NCBI RefSeq assembly: GCF_001955535.1
Contig: NZ_MPVN01000002.1
Coordinates: 248,001-312,000, forward strand
From: Paenibacillus sp. FSL H7-0326
GTDB lineage: Bacteria > Bacillota > Bacilli > Paenibacillales > Paenibacillaceae
Direction of reading: 5' to 3'
DNA: 64,000 nucleotides
The translations under genes were made by a program, and so were the position numbers. The first letter of the stretch is position 1. The number at the start of each line of letters is the position of its first letter. Positions 1 through 8,037 of the stretch are shown one piece after another. A model generated the notes under the pieces. The model was given only the letters and a program-made list of their open reading frames with translations, was not told the origin of the DNA and ran no database searches.

Positions 1-977
1 AATATTCGCCATTTCGCGGATATTCATTTTTGAAGGAAGCAATTGTTCATCGGTATAAGGAAGATTACGGTGTTGAGCTCGATGCGGAGAAGGAGGTGGC
101 TGTGTTGTTCGGGGGGAAGGGAGGGCTTGTCGAGCTTCCTCAAGTACTGCTTAATCCGGGAGATATTTGCCTGGTGCCTGATCCAGGCTATCCTGATTAT
201 TGGTCAGGAGTAGCGCTGGCCAAAGCAGAAATGGTATGTATGCCCCTTCTTGAGTCAAACGACTTTTTACCTGATTATAATGAAATTGCCAGCCCCCAGC
301 TTCACAGAGCAAAGCTGATGTTTCTTAATTATCCGAATAATCCTACATCAGTCACTGCTCCTTTATCATTTTATCAAGATACTGTCGAATTCGCTGCACA
401 GCACAATATCGTCGTAGCAAGTGATTTTGCCTATGGAGCCATCGGATTTGACGAAGAGCGGCCTGTAAGCTTTCTTCAAACACCAGGTGCTAAAGAAGTA
501 GGAATCGAATTCTACACTCTATCCAAGTCTTATAACATGGCAGGCTGGCGTGTCGGATTTGCACTTGGCAACAGAGAGATCATCAGCCTCATCAATCTAC
601 TTCAGGATCATATGTATGTCAGCTTATTCGGTGGGATCCAGGCCGCGGCCGCGACTGCGCTGACTTCATCACAGGATAGTGTAAAAGAACTTGTTTACCG
701 CTATGAATCTCGTCGGAATGCGCTCTTCAGTGAGCTGGATCAGATCGGATGGAAGGCAAATCGGCCCCAGGGTTCTTTCTTCAGCTGGCTCCCCGTTCCT
801 GCCGGTTATTCCTCAGAATCCTTTGCTGACTTATTGCTGAAAGAGGCAAAGGTTGCTGTCGCACCTGGGAGTGGTTTTGGCAGGCATGGAGAAGGCTATG
901 TCAGGGTCGGCCTCCTAAGTGAGGAGGAACGATTGCGTGAAGCGGTTCAACGAATAGGCAGACTAAATTTGTTTTAA
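1..977 (+). CDS. PLP-dependent class I/II aminotransferase, 5' end cut by window edge
   Basis: C-terminal part of a fold-type I aminotransferase. The reading frame is open to base 3 and encodes a typical upstream YSPFRGYSF-like segment, so the TTG at 30 is internal and the gene begins before the window. Visible motifs are NYPNNPT (substrate/PLP loop) and LSKSYNMAGWR, whose lysine should bind PLP. The sequence resembles the DapL/AlaC/MtnE/PatA group, but the substrate cannot be assigned from sequence alone. In B. subtilis an aminotransferase (aspB) lies near asnS-dnaD; this gene is separated from dnaD by the pro and sigma genes, so orthology with aspB is only a guess. Confidence 0.88.
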   Translation, partial: YSPFRGYSFLKEAIVHRYKEDYGVELDAEKEVAVLFGGKGGLVELPQVLLNPGDICLVPDPGYPDYWSGVALAKAEMVCMPLLESNDFLPDYNEIASPQLHRAKLMFLNYPNNPTSVTAPLSFYQDTVEFAAQHNIVVASDFAYGAIGFDEERPVSFLQTPGAKEVGIEFYTLSKSYNMAGWRVGFALGNREIISLINLLQDHMYVSLFGGIQAAAATALTSSQDSVKELVYRYESRRNALFSELDQIGWKANRPQGSFFSWLPVPAGYSSESFADLLLKEAKVAVAPGSGFGRHGEGYVRVGLLSEEERLREAVQRIGRLNLF

Positions 978-997
978 TATCTTTTATTAGATTCTTT

Positions 998-1026
998 TTG
1001 CATCAAGTGAGGTTCCATGGTATTCT
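998..1026 (+). promoter_or_regulatory. Sigma-A type promoter of the proBAC operon
   Basis: The -35 TTGCAT at 998-1003 and -10 TATTCT at 1021-1026 are separated by 17 bases and lie just upstream of the T-box leader. Transcription would start near 1033. Assigned by pattern only. Confidence 0.55.
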
Positions 1027-1034
1027 ATCATTAA

Positions 1035-1246
1035 TTTAAATTGCGAAAACGTGCTGACAGGGACCAGTAAGAAATTCAATTCCGTGCTTGCAGAGAGTAA
1101 ATTCCAGTAGGCTGAGAGAATTTACCGCGGATTTTTCTGAAACCTACCCCTTGAGCGGCCTGTTCATACAGGACGTTGCCTTAACGTTATAAGGCTTAAG
1201 AGTCGGATGATACCCTCATCAATAAAGGTGGTACCGCGGAAGAATA
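1035..1246 (+). ncRNA. T-box leader RNA (proline specifier likely) of proBAC
   Basis: The conserved T-box core AAAGGTGGTACCGCGGAA lies at 1224-1241 and an AGTA box at 1066-1069 inside Stem I. On the 3' side of Stem I the stretch GAAACCTAC fits the usual specifier-loop pattern; CCT at 1143-1145 followed by A would read tRNA-Pro. Uncharged tRNA-Pro would stabilise the antiterminator and switch on proline synthesis. T-box control of anabolic pro genes is known in Bacilli, and placement before proB supports the specifier. The exact codon is an inference from alignment by eye. Confidence 0.9.
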
Positions 1247-1296
1247 AACTTTCGTCCTTTGCTAAGCAGCCAAGGATGAAAGTTTTTATTTTTTTT
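1247..1296 (+). terminator. T-box attenuator terminator before proB
   Basis: AACTTTCGTCCTT pairs with AAGGATGAAAGTT around a short loop and runs into a T-rich tract. It lies directly 3' of the T-box core, as expected for the competing terminator hairpin. Confidence 0.9.
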
Positions 1297-1322
1297 ATCA
1301 CAAGAAAGGATGTTGATGCTTC

Positions 1323-2429
1323 TTGTCATCTAGAATTGTTGTCAAGATCGGCAGCAGCTCGCTCACTACGGATTCCGGATCACTGAATCACGAGGCCGTG
1401 TCGTTTTACGCCTCCGAAATTGCGGCTCTCCATCAAGCCGGGCATGAAGTCCTGCTGGTCACTTCAGGGGCTGTAGCTGCAGGATTTGGACATATCGGCT
1501 ACGAGACCAGGCCTAAGCTGCTTCATGAGAAGCAAGCCGCGGCTGCTGTAGGTCAAGCACTGCTTATGCAGGCATATCAGCAGGCTTTTGCGCATCACCA
1601 CATCAAAACAGCGCAGATCTTGCTTACACGCACAGATTTTACGAATCGGAAGCGAATGGGTAACGCCGGAATGACCATCGATGAGCTCCTCAAACAGAAT
1701 GTGATTCCGGTTATTAATGAGAATGACACCGTCTCTGTCGACGAGCTCAAATTCGGGGATAATGACATGCTGTCTGCCCTGGTTGCAGGCTTAACCAAAG
1801 CCAAGAAACTGATCATATTAACCGATACGGACGGATTATACACAGCAGATCCAAGATATCATGCGGATGCGAAGCATTATGATCGCATTGATGAAATAAC
1901 GGATGAAATTTACGAGGTGGCCGGAGGAAGCGGTTCTCTGGTAGGCACTGGAGGGATGCGTTCCAAAGTAGATGCAGCCAAAGTCGCTACTCGAGGCGGT
2001 GTCCCTGTATTTGTAGGGCGTGTAAACGAGCCAGGCGACCTTCTCGCCGCTACAGCTGACCATGGCAAGGGTACTTATTTTGACACACGGCAGAATTCAC
2101 TCTCTCGAAAAAAACAATGGCTTGGGTTCATCTCCTCACCGTTAGGCTCCATCCATGTTGACCAAGGTGCTGAAGAAGCGCTCATCTATGGTGGACACAG
2201 CCTGCTTCCGGTTGGCGTCAGACGGGTTGAAGGACAATTTCATGCTGGTGATGTAATCGAGGTTGTTAATCTTCAAGGTACCCTGATTGGACGCGGCATC
2301 GTCAATTATGATGCAGAACAGCTGCGGAGCATTATTGGGCTGCCGAGTCCTGATGTGCTTAAAAAGCTGGAGGGATCACTTCACAGGCTTGAGGTCGTTC
2401 ATCGCGATGAATGGATTACTTTAAAGTGA
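1323..2429 (+). CDS. proB: Glutamate 5-kinase
   Basis: First enzyme of proline synthesis: phosphorylates glutamate to gamma-glutamyl phosphate in the cytoplasm. 368 residues, the full length for the two-domain form: an amino-acid kinase domain (VVKIGSSSLT at the N-terminus, LLVTSGAVAAG, INENDTVS, FGDNDMLSA, LTDTDGLYT) followed by a C-terminal PUA domain (about 280-360). The start is TTG: an in-frame TGA at 1314 rules out longer versions, and GAAAGGA lies upstream. It heads proB-proA-proC behind the T-box leader, so expression should follow proline tRNA charging; feedback inhibition by proline is usual for the family. Confidence 0.97.
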   Translation: MSSRIVVKIGSSSLTTDSGSLNHEAVSFYASEIAALHQAGHEVLLVTSGAVAAGFGHIGYETRPKLLHEKQAAAAVGQALLMQAYQQAFAHHHIKTAQILLTRTDFTNRKRMGNAGMTIDELLKQNVIPVINENDTVSVDELKFGDNDMLSALVAGLTKAKKLIILTDTDGLYTADPRYHADAKHYDRIDEITDEIYEVAGGSGSLVGTGGMRSKVDAAKVATRGGVPVFVGRVNEPGDLLAATADHGKGTYFDTRQNSLSRKKQWLGFISSPLGSIHVDQGAEEALIYGGHSLLPVGVRRVEGQFHAGDVIEVVNLQGTLIGRGIVNYDAEQLRSIIGLPSPDVLKKLEGSLHRLEVVHRDEWITLK

Positions 2430-2496
2430 TTTTATTGCTAGTGTACTGATATGTGCAATACAGTGATATTCATTTAATACAGATAGGAGTGTAAAT

Positions 2497-3747
2497 ATGA
2501 TGAGTGAAGTTAATGATAAAGCAAGACTTGCCAAAGAAGCCTCCCTGGTACTGGGCCGTTTGAGCTCAGAGAAGAAGAACGCAGCACTGTCGGTAATGGC
2601 CGATGCTTTGATTGCTGAGAAGGCATCCATCATCGAAGCAAATGCAGAAGATCTTGAACGGGGTAGACAGAACGGAACCGCTCTACCTATGCTGGATAGA
2701 CTCTCCCTTACGGATGAGCGAATCGAAGAGATTGCCTCAGGACTGCGTCAAATCATCGATTTGCCAGATCCGATTGGCGATATTCTGGAAGTCATCAAAC
2801 GGCCTAACGGGCTTCGCATTGAGAAGGAACGTGTTCCTCTTGGTGTGATCGGCATCATCTATGAAGCTCGTCCCAACGTGACGGTTGACGCTGTTGGCTT
2901 GTCGCTGAAGACAGGAAATGCCGTTCTGCTGCGAGGCGGCTCCTCTGCCTTGTCTTCCAACAAGCAGATCATCCATGTGCTGAAGCAAGCGCTGGCGAAA
3001 ACAGACCTGCCTGCCGATGCAATACAGCTGGTGGAGGATGCGGATCGCTCTAGCGTGGATGAAATGTTAAAATGTAATGAATATCTTGATGTCATCATTC
3101 CAAGAGGCGGAGCGTCCTTAATCCAAAATGTCGTACAGAATTCGACGGTTCCTGTCATCGAAACCGGTGCGGGTATTTGTCACACCTATATCGATGCTGC
3201 GGCTGATCCAGAAATGGCACTGCAGATTGCACTTAACGCGAAAGTTCAACGCCCCTCGGTGTGCAACGCGATGGAGACACTGCTAATTCACAGTGATTAC
3301 GGTGCCGATTCGATCCTGGAGCTTGCGGAGCAATTCAAAAATACCTCTGTCGAGCTCCGAGGCTGTGAATCTTTCCTTAAGCTGGTCCCATGGGCGACAG
3401 CTGCAACTGAGGAGAACTATGCTACCGAGTATAACGACTATATCTTAAATGTTCGAATAGTCAATCACATAGAAGAAGCGATAGAACATATCCGAAAATA
3501 TGGAACGATGCACTCTGAATGCATTGTGACTAGAGACCCGAACGCTGCCGCCAAGTTCATGGAGGAAGTAGATGCCGCTGCAGTGTATCATAATGCCTCT
3601 ACCCGTTTTACAGATGGGTTCGAATTTGGATTCGGTGCAGAAATCGGCATCAGTACTCAGAAGCTGCATGCACGGGGTCCAATGGGTCTTCCTGCGCTGA
3701 CATCTACAAAGTATCGAATCTATGGTTCTGGACAAATTAAACATTAG
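2497..3747 (+). CDS. proA: Gamma-glutamyl phosphate reductase
   Basis: Second step of proline synthesis: NADPH-dependent reduction of gamma-glutamyl phosphate to glutamate semialdehyde. 416 residues, typical length, aldehyde-dehydrogenase fold. Recognisable segments include GVIGIIYEARPNVTVDA and VQRPSVCNAMETLL, whose cysteine is the expected catalytic nucleophile, and the C-terminal GPMGLPALTSTKY. Preceded by AGGAGTG at a good distance; ATG 2497 and ATG 2500 are both possible starts. It lies 67 bases after proB and 20 bases before proC in one transcription unit. Confidence 0.97.
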   Translation: MMSEVNDKARLAKEASLVLGRLSSEKKNAALSVMADALIAEKASIIEANAEDLERGRQNGTALPMLDRLSLTDERIEEIASGLRQIIDLPDPIGDILEVIKRPNGLRIEKERVPLGVIGIIYEARPNVTVDAVGLSLKTGNAVLLRGGSSALSSNKQIIHVLKQALAKTDLPADAIQLVEDADRSSVDEMLKCNEYLDVIIPRGGASLIQNVVQNSTVPVIETGAGICHTYIDAAADPEMALQIALNAKVQRPSVCNAMETLLIHSDYGADSILELAEQFKNTSVELRGCESFLKLVPWATAATEENYATEYNDYILNVRIVNHIEEAIEHIRKYGTMHSECIVTRDPNAAAKFMEEVDAAAVYHNASTRFTDGFEFGFGAEIGISTQKLHARGPMGLPALTSTKYRIYGSGQIKH

Positions 3748-3767
3748 ACATAGCTGGAGGAATTAAT

Positions 3768-4628
3768 ATGAGTGGAACCCAATCTCTAATCAATCGTAAG
3801 ATCACTTTTTTTGGTGCCGGAGCTATGGCTGAAGCTATTGCTAAAGGTCTCATCGCGCGAAAAGTAATCTCTCCCGAGAAAATAACGATGTTCAATCGCA
3901 GTAACCAAGACCGTCTTGTGGAGCTGCATCGCAAATACAACGTGACGACGGCGGCAGATGCGTCTAGCAAAGAAGCTGCGCTTACACAAGCTGATCTGAT
4001 CATCTTGTCCATGAAGCCGAAGGATGCGGCTGAATCGCTTCGATATCTGGGACCTCTGCTATCCAAACGGCAGGTTGTCGTTTCTGTCATTGCTGGGCTC
4101 ACTATAGAAACAATTCAGAGCCTGCTTGGACGTCCAGCAGCTGTCGTTCGCACTATGCCCAATACATCCAGTTCTATCGGACTCGGTGCGACAGGAATCG
4201 CCTTCTCACCAGAAGTGACGGACGAGGATCGCCAGATTGTAAACACTGTATTTGAAGCGATTGGAACAATTACATTGATTGAAGAAGAGCATTTTGAGAC
4301 CTTGACCGGAATTTCGGGCAGCGGCCCGGCCTATATCTACTATATGATGGAGGCGATGGTGCAAGCAGGCGTAAGAGGCGGCCTCACTGCCGAACAAGCG
4401 CATGATCTGACCGTGCAGACTGTGCTGGGAGCAGCACGTATGGTACAGCAGACAGGAGAGGCGCCTGCTACACTTCGGAGGAACGTTACATCACCTAATG
4501 GCTCGACCCAGGCTGCCATTGAGGTTCTGGCCAAAGGTCATTTCAGTGAGACGGTTATTGCAGCAGTCCACCGGTGTGCCGAACGATCTCGTGAGATGGG
4601 CGAAGAATTGAAGGAAGCAGCGAGGTAG
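3768..4628 (+). CDS. proC: Pyrroline-5-carboxylate reductase
   Basis: Last step of proline synthesis, reducing pyrroline-5-carboxylate to proline with NAD(P)H. 286 residues with an N-terminal Rossmann motif FFGAGAMAEAIAKGL, the SMKP segment near residue 84, and the family signature GSGPAYIYYMMEA near residue 187. The start ATG follows GGAGGA by seven bases. It closes the proBAC operon and is followed by a strong terminator at 4704-4758. Confidence 0.97.
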   Translation: MSGTQSLINRKITFFGAGAMAEAIAKGLIARKVISPEKITMFNRSNQDRLVELHRKYNVTTAADASSKEAALTQADLIILSMKPKDAAESLRYLGPLLSKRQVVVSVIAGLTIETIQSLLGRPAAVVRTMPNTSSSIGLGATGIAFSPEVTDEDRQIVNTVFEAIGTITLIEEEHFETLTGISGSGPAYIYYMMEAMVQAGVRGGLTAEQAHDLTVQTVLGAARMVQQTGEAPATLRRNVTSPNGSTQAAIEVLAKGHFSETVIAAVHRCAERSREMGEELKEAAR

Positions 4629-4703
4629 AGATAAAATACAACAAGCAGATCAACAACTTGGATCATCATATGTATGATACGGCTTTGCAGTCTAATTTAA
4701 ACA

Positions 4704-4758
4704 GAAGACCGGGGGGAATATCACCTGTTTAACGGTGATGCTTCCTCCGGTCTTTTTT
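4704..4758. terminator. Intrinsic terminator between proC and the convergent 4771 gene
   Basis: AGACCGGGGGGAA pairs with TTCCTCCGGTCT, followed by seven T on the plus strand. A smaller stem (TCACC/GGTGA) sits inside the loop. It can serve proC; on the minus strand the A/T flanks are weaker, so bidirectional use is only possible. Confidence 0.88.
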
Positions 4759-4770
4759 TCTGAAGCTATC

Positions 4771-6054
4771 CTATTTTCGTTCGTCTGAAAATGGCGAGCC
4801 TTCCAAATCACGTTCCAAATCTCTAAGAAGCTGCTCTCCATCATATTCTCTTCTACTCGGCTTAAATAACAATTTGATGCCTCCGCCAATGAGCAGCAAA
4901 GATACAATGATCGTATTCATGTGCGACTGGATGCGATAGATGTAAGCTCCAAACGGATCTCCAAATTCAGGAACAACAAGCCGGACTAGTATATAGTAAA
5001 CACCGAGGAACAAGAGTGCAATCCCAATCCATTTCTGATATCGCGTCCAGCTCTCAATGACCGGTTTATCATATAGTCGCTCTCTACCATACTTGCTCGA
5101 TTGCTGTAATCCATCAAAAAAGCTATAAAACCAAATGATTGGAATGAGAAAAAGAAACAAGGATAGACCGAGTAAATCTAGAACATAAATGCTTCCAAGG
5201 AAGATCAGCATCAGCTGTAGTCCTCTTTTTTGCAGTCCAAGATACATATGTCCGGCTCCTGGAAATGCTGCCAGCAGGGTTGCAATGACTTTGCTCTTCT
5301 TGCCTCTGCTTGTGCCATGTTCAAGCTGCTCAAATAACGTCTTGTCCTCCAGAATCTCACCGGCTTGCTTCCGGTTCACATGCTGCACCGCATCAAACAT
5401 ACAGTACAGCCACATGATCGGCAGCAGCAGCAGGAAGAGAAGAAAGATTTCCTGTCCTGTAATGGCAGTGACAAAAAACAGCATGATGCCGAGCCCAAAG
5501 AACCCAATGAGAAAGGATAGCCCTCGCTGCAGCAGACCAAGATGCAAATGGCCTAAGCCCGGAACAAAGGATAGGAGAATGGTATAGAACCGTTCACTTT
5601 CTTTACCACGTCCTCTTCCCTGATCAGGATAGACATATCCTTCACGCGGCGGAAATCCGTAAGGAGGTGACGCTGCTGGATCTTCCGGATTATGAAAGGG
5701 AATACCGTGTTCATCTTGTATTCCTTCATGTCCGTAGTACATGTTCTCATGCGGGATGTGATTCGGGTACCCTGGATAATGAGCATAAGCCGAAGGGTCG
5801 GGCTCTCGGATAAGCTTGATGACAAGATCAAACATACTGATTAACCATAGAATTCCTGCCGCTAGAATACAGAGTAAGGTTACTTCCTCCCCTCCACCAA
5901 CGAGCGAAAGAAAACCGATGCCTAACAGCCCAAAAAATATAAATCCATAAATAAATCCCTTCACCCGGCTTCTATAGTAATAATGTCCCAAGCCAGGCAC
6001 CATGTTAAGCAGAAAAGCAAGCAGCTTGCTGCGATCTTGCTGCACATTCTTCAT
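4771..6054 (-). CDS. Polytopic membrane protein with three PGxGH repeats, ECF-linked
   Basis: No function recognised. 427 residues from the preferred ATG at 6054 (a GTG at 6063 directly abuts AAAAGG and has no spacer). Three copies of a two-helix unit are visible, each opening with a PG(L/A)GH motif followed by an (R/K)G about 10-13 residues later and ending in (L/F)(I/W)..(M/F)FD: motifs at residues 23-27, 168-172 and 268-272 (numbered from the GTG). A Pro/Tyr/His-rich soluble linker (about 85-155) separates repeats 1 and 2. Two extra membrane segments lie near 345-365 and 383-400, then a charged tail. The repeat unit resembles TM2-type hairpins. It follows an anti-sigma gene by 39 bases and is probably co-transcribed with the ECF sigma gene, which suggests an envelope-stress or signalling role. 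Confidence 0.8.
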   Translation of the reverse strand: MKNVQQDRSKLLAFLLNMVPGLGHYYYRSRVKGFIYGFIFFGLLGIGFLSLVGGGEEVTLLCILAAGILWLISMFDLVIKLIREPDPSAYAHYPGYPNHIPHENMYYGHEGIQDEHGIPFHNPEDPAASPPYGFPPREGYVYPDQGRGRGKESERFYTILLSFVPGLGHLHLGLLQRGLSFLIGFFGLGIMLFFVTAITGQEIFLLFLLLLPIMWLYCMFDAVQHVNRKQAGEILEDKTLFEQLEHGTSRGKKSKVIATLLAAFPGAGHMYLGLQKRGLQLMLIFLGSIYVLDLLGLSLFLFLIPIIWFYSFFDGLQQSSKYGRERLYDKPVIESWTRYQKWIGIALLFLGVYYILVRLVVPEFGDPFGAYIYRIQSHMNTIIVSLLLIGGGIKLLFKPSRREYDGEQLLRDLERDLEGSPFSDERK

Positions 6055-6093
6055 TCCTTTCACCTTTTAATTTAACTATATATAGTTTCAAAT

Positions 6094-6564
6094 TCACCTT
6101 TTTATTGATTTATGAAATTGATTCGGGTCAGGTTTAATTTCATCAAGCCAATGGGTTGCTTTCCTCACCATTTGTTCGCTGTAGGGCTGTTTATCGCCTG
6201 AATCCACGTTTAGCTGTCCGGGTAACATTCGGTCAAATACGCCTGTAGATAAGAATAGCAGCGTTATGGAGGCGGCAAGGGTATAATGGACCAGCTTATG
6301 ATTCAGCCATTTTTTAAACTGAATGTTTCTTCCACTGGAGCTGGATTGTAATTTCTTGCACTCATGCTCGATATGGCTCATGACTTGCTTTTCAAAGGCT
6401 TCTGCATCCCTTAACCCCGTATCTGAGGTGTGTTCAAGGACTGCCAAATAAGACTCAAGAGCTTCTTGATCCTCCAGCAGGCGTTTATCCATCGCTTCAC
6501 GCTCGTGCTCCGGCAATTCGCCTTGTATATACCGTTTCCAGTCTTGCTGTTCTTGTTTATTCAC
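6094..6564 (-). CDS. Putative membrane-bound anti-sigma factor
   Basis: 156 residues. The acidic cytoplasmic N-terminus (QGELPEHEREAMDKRLLEDQ) resembles the sigma-binding part of anti-sigma factors; a single membrane segment follows near 88-108 (VHYTLAASITLLFLSTGVF), then a short extracytoplasmic tail of about 50 residues. The zinc-binding HxxxCxxC of ZAS-type factors is absent. The start is GTG at 6564 with GGAGGG eight bases upstream, overlapping the sigma gene's end by eight bases, a layout typical of a sigma/anti-sigma pair. The role rests mainly on that context. Confidence 0.75.
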   Translation of the reverse strand: MNKQEQQDWKRYIQGELPEHEREAMDKRLLEDQEALESYLAVLEHTSDTGLRDAEAFEKQVMSHIEHECKKLQSSSSGRNIQFKKWLNHKLVHYTLAASITLLFLSTGVFDRMLPGQLNVDSGDKQPYSEQMVRKATHWLDEIKPDPNQFHKSIKR

Positions 6565-7108
6565 GCCAAGATCCCTCCTTCCAGTGCGCTCTAATCCACT
6601 GACGTGCCCGATATAGTCTGGATTCTACAGTTTTTATGGCAATTTGTGATTCTTCTGCAATTTGTTCATAATTTTTTTCTTTCAGATAAAAATCAACAAT
6701 AATATCGCGATGCTGAGCCGGAAGTGAGGATATCTTGTGAAGCAGCGTCTCTTTTCTCTCCTTCTTTAACAGCTGATGTATGATGTCGGCCTGGTGATCG
6801 GCCATTTGTACAACCTCATCCTCACGGCCAATCACTTCCGCCTCCCTGCGATTCAATTTTCTTTTTAAATCAATTGCCTTATGTAAAGCAATGCGGGTAA
6901 TCCATGTCTTGAATCCTTCGGATCGGTACTGGGGGAGAGATTTAAAGACTTGAATAAACGCTTCCTGTGCCGCGTCCTCTGCATCCTGTGCCTGGTGAAG
7001 CACGGAGTAAGTTACCTGATATACATGCCTGCCATAGCGATCAATAATCTCGCGAAACTTAGCATGGTCACCCTTTAATATTTGATCGATCAAACTTGCT
7101 TCATCAAT
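6557..7108 (-). CDS. ECF-type RNA polymerase sigma factor, probable AUU start
   Basis: 183 residues from 7108. Region 2 contains the typical YSVLHQAQDAEDAAQEAFIQVF and a following FKTWITRIALHKAIDLKRK segment; region 4 contains LPAQHRDIIVDFYLKEKNYEQIAEES and a KTVESRLYRARQWI helix-turn-helix end. The only well-placed ribosome site (AAGGAGGA, 7117-7124) is eight bases before an in-frame ATT; the nearby ATG and TTG triplets there are out of frame, and the next in-frame TTG is 15 bases downstream. The open frame continues upstream to 7255 but that extension is Lys/Arg/Tyr-rich and lacks a ribosome site. First gene of the sigma/anti-sigma/membrane-protein unit. Confidence 0.88.
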   Translation of the reverse strand: MDEASLIDQILKGDHAKFREIIDRYGRHVYQVTYSVLHQAQDAEDAAQEAFIQVFKSLPQYRSEGFKTWITRIALHKAIDLKRKLNRREAEVIGREDEVVQMADHQADIIHQLLKKERKETLLHKISSLPAQHRDIIVDFYLKEKNYEQIAEESQIAIKTVESRLYRARQWIRAHWKEGSWRE

Positions 7109-7116
7109 GGCTTCTC

Positions 7117-7124
7117 TCCTCCTT
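7117..7124 (-). promoter_or_regulatory. Ribosome binding site that decides the sigma-gene start
   Basis: AAGGAGGA on the minus strand, eight bases upstream of an in-frame ATT at 7108. It lies inside the longer open frame that begins at 7255, which argues against that longer form. Confidence 0.65.
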
Positions 7125-7312
7125 CCCCACTTATATAGACGACGGCTATTTGTATAACCCTGCATTTTTTCGAAAAAATAATATCGTTTCATATTCATCC
7201 TATAAAAATTCGCAAAATGGATGGGTATGGTTGATATTCTGAAGTATCGCAACAAAAATAGACACCCCTCAAAATAAGGAATGTCTATCTCGAATAAATA
7301 ACAGATATTTAT

Positions 7313-8020
7313 TTAACGTCCTCCATTGCGAAAACGAGCTGCATAAGCCTTCACATCCTGTGGTGTTCTAACCCGGTTGCGGCTCCATTCAAGCAATATA
7401 CGGTCGATATACGTAAAGTGGACTTTGCCGGCAAATACCGCTTCTTTTAGCGCCAGCAGAATTAACTCATCAGGATATCGATCTTGATCCAGCCAGCTGG
7501 AAATTCGTTCAAGCTCCATTGGAGATAAGGGTCTGCCAAATTCCTTCTCAAAAATACGGAAGATGTTCTTCTCCTCTTGCTCCTCAGCAGTCGGATTCAA
7601 GGCATTCTCCAAGGAACTTCTGCGAACAGATGACTTTGACAGCGGAGCGGTTCGATCCTCTGACATGCACTGAGCCAGTATGGTATACAACCCGATCAGA
7701 TTATATCGTTCATACTGAATGCCTTGCACTGCATCCATGTCCTCTTCAATCCGGATAAAACCTTCCTTCATAAGGCGCTGTAGCCGTTTGGCTATCTCAT
7801 CAGGAAGGATCCCCATCCGATCAGCCAGCTCCTGAAGCGTCGGAAATTCATTTCCTTCCACCTGCTGAAATCCAAGCAAATGCTGTATAAGAAGTAATTC
7901 TCCTTCTGATAATCCCAGCCGGGCATGATAACGAAGCAGTGCATAGGGAAGCTGGACGCTACCCATTGCCATGCCGTAAGCGACACCGTCCGCCCAAGTT
8001 CCTACGCTAGGTTCGCTCAT
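7313..8020 (-). CDS. dnaD: DnaD-type primosomal/replication initiation protein
   Basis: 235 residues, matching B. subtilis DnaD (about 232). N-terminal winged-helix part (about 20-110: GLSEGELLLIQHLLGFQ, PTLQELADRMGI, RLQRLMKEGFIRIEE) for oligomerisation, then a C-terminal DnaD domain (about 150-215) with FEKEFGRPLSPMELERISSW and the terminal HFTYIDRILLEW motif. Acts with DnaB and DnaI to load the replicative helicase at origins and restart sites. It lies 17 bases after asnS, as in B. subtilis; nth, which usually follows, is absent. Confidence 0.93.
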   Translation of the reverse strand: MSEPSVGTWADGVAYGMAMGSVQLPYALLRYHARLGLSEGELLLIQHLLGFQQVEGNEFPTLQELADRMGILPDEIAKRLQRLMKEGFIRIEEDMDAVQGIQYERYNLIGLYTILAQCMSEDRTAPLSKSSVRRSSLENALNPTAEEQEEKNIFRIFEKEFGRPLSPMELERISSWLDQDRYPDELILLALKEAVFAGKVHFTYIDRILLEWSRNRVRTPQDVKAYAARFRNGGR

Positions 8021-8037
8021 TCATTTTCCTCCTGGAC

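Noticed and set aside
7160..7200. ECF autoregulatory promoter before the first sigma gene
   Set aside because: TGAAAC is present on the minus strand but no CGTC or CGTA lies at the right distance; another CGTC has no matching -35.
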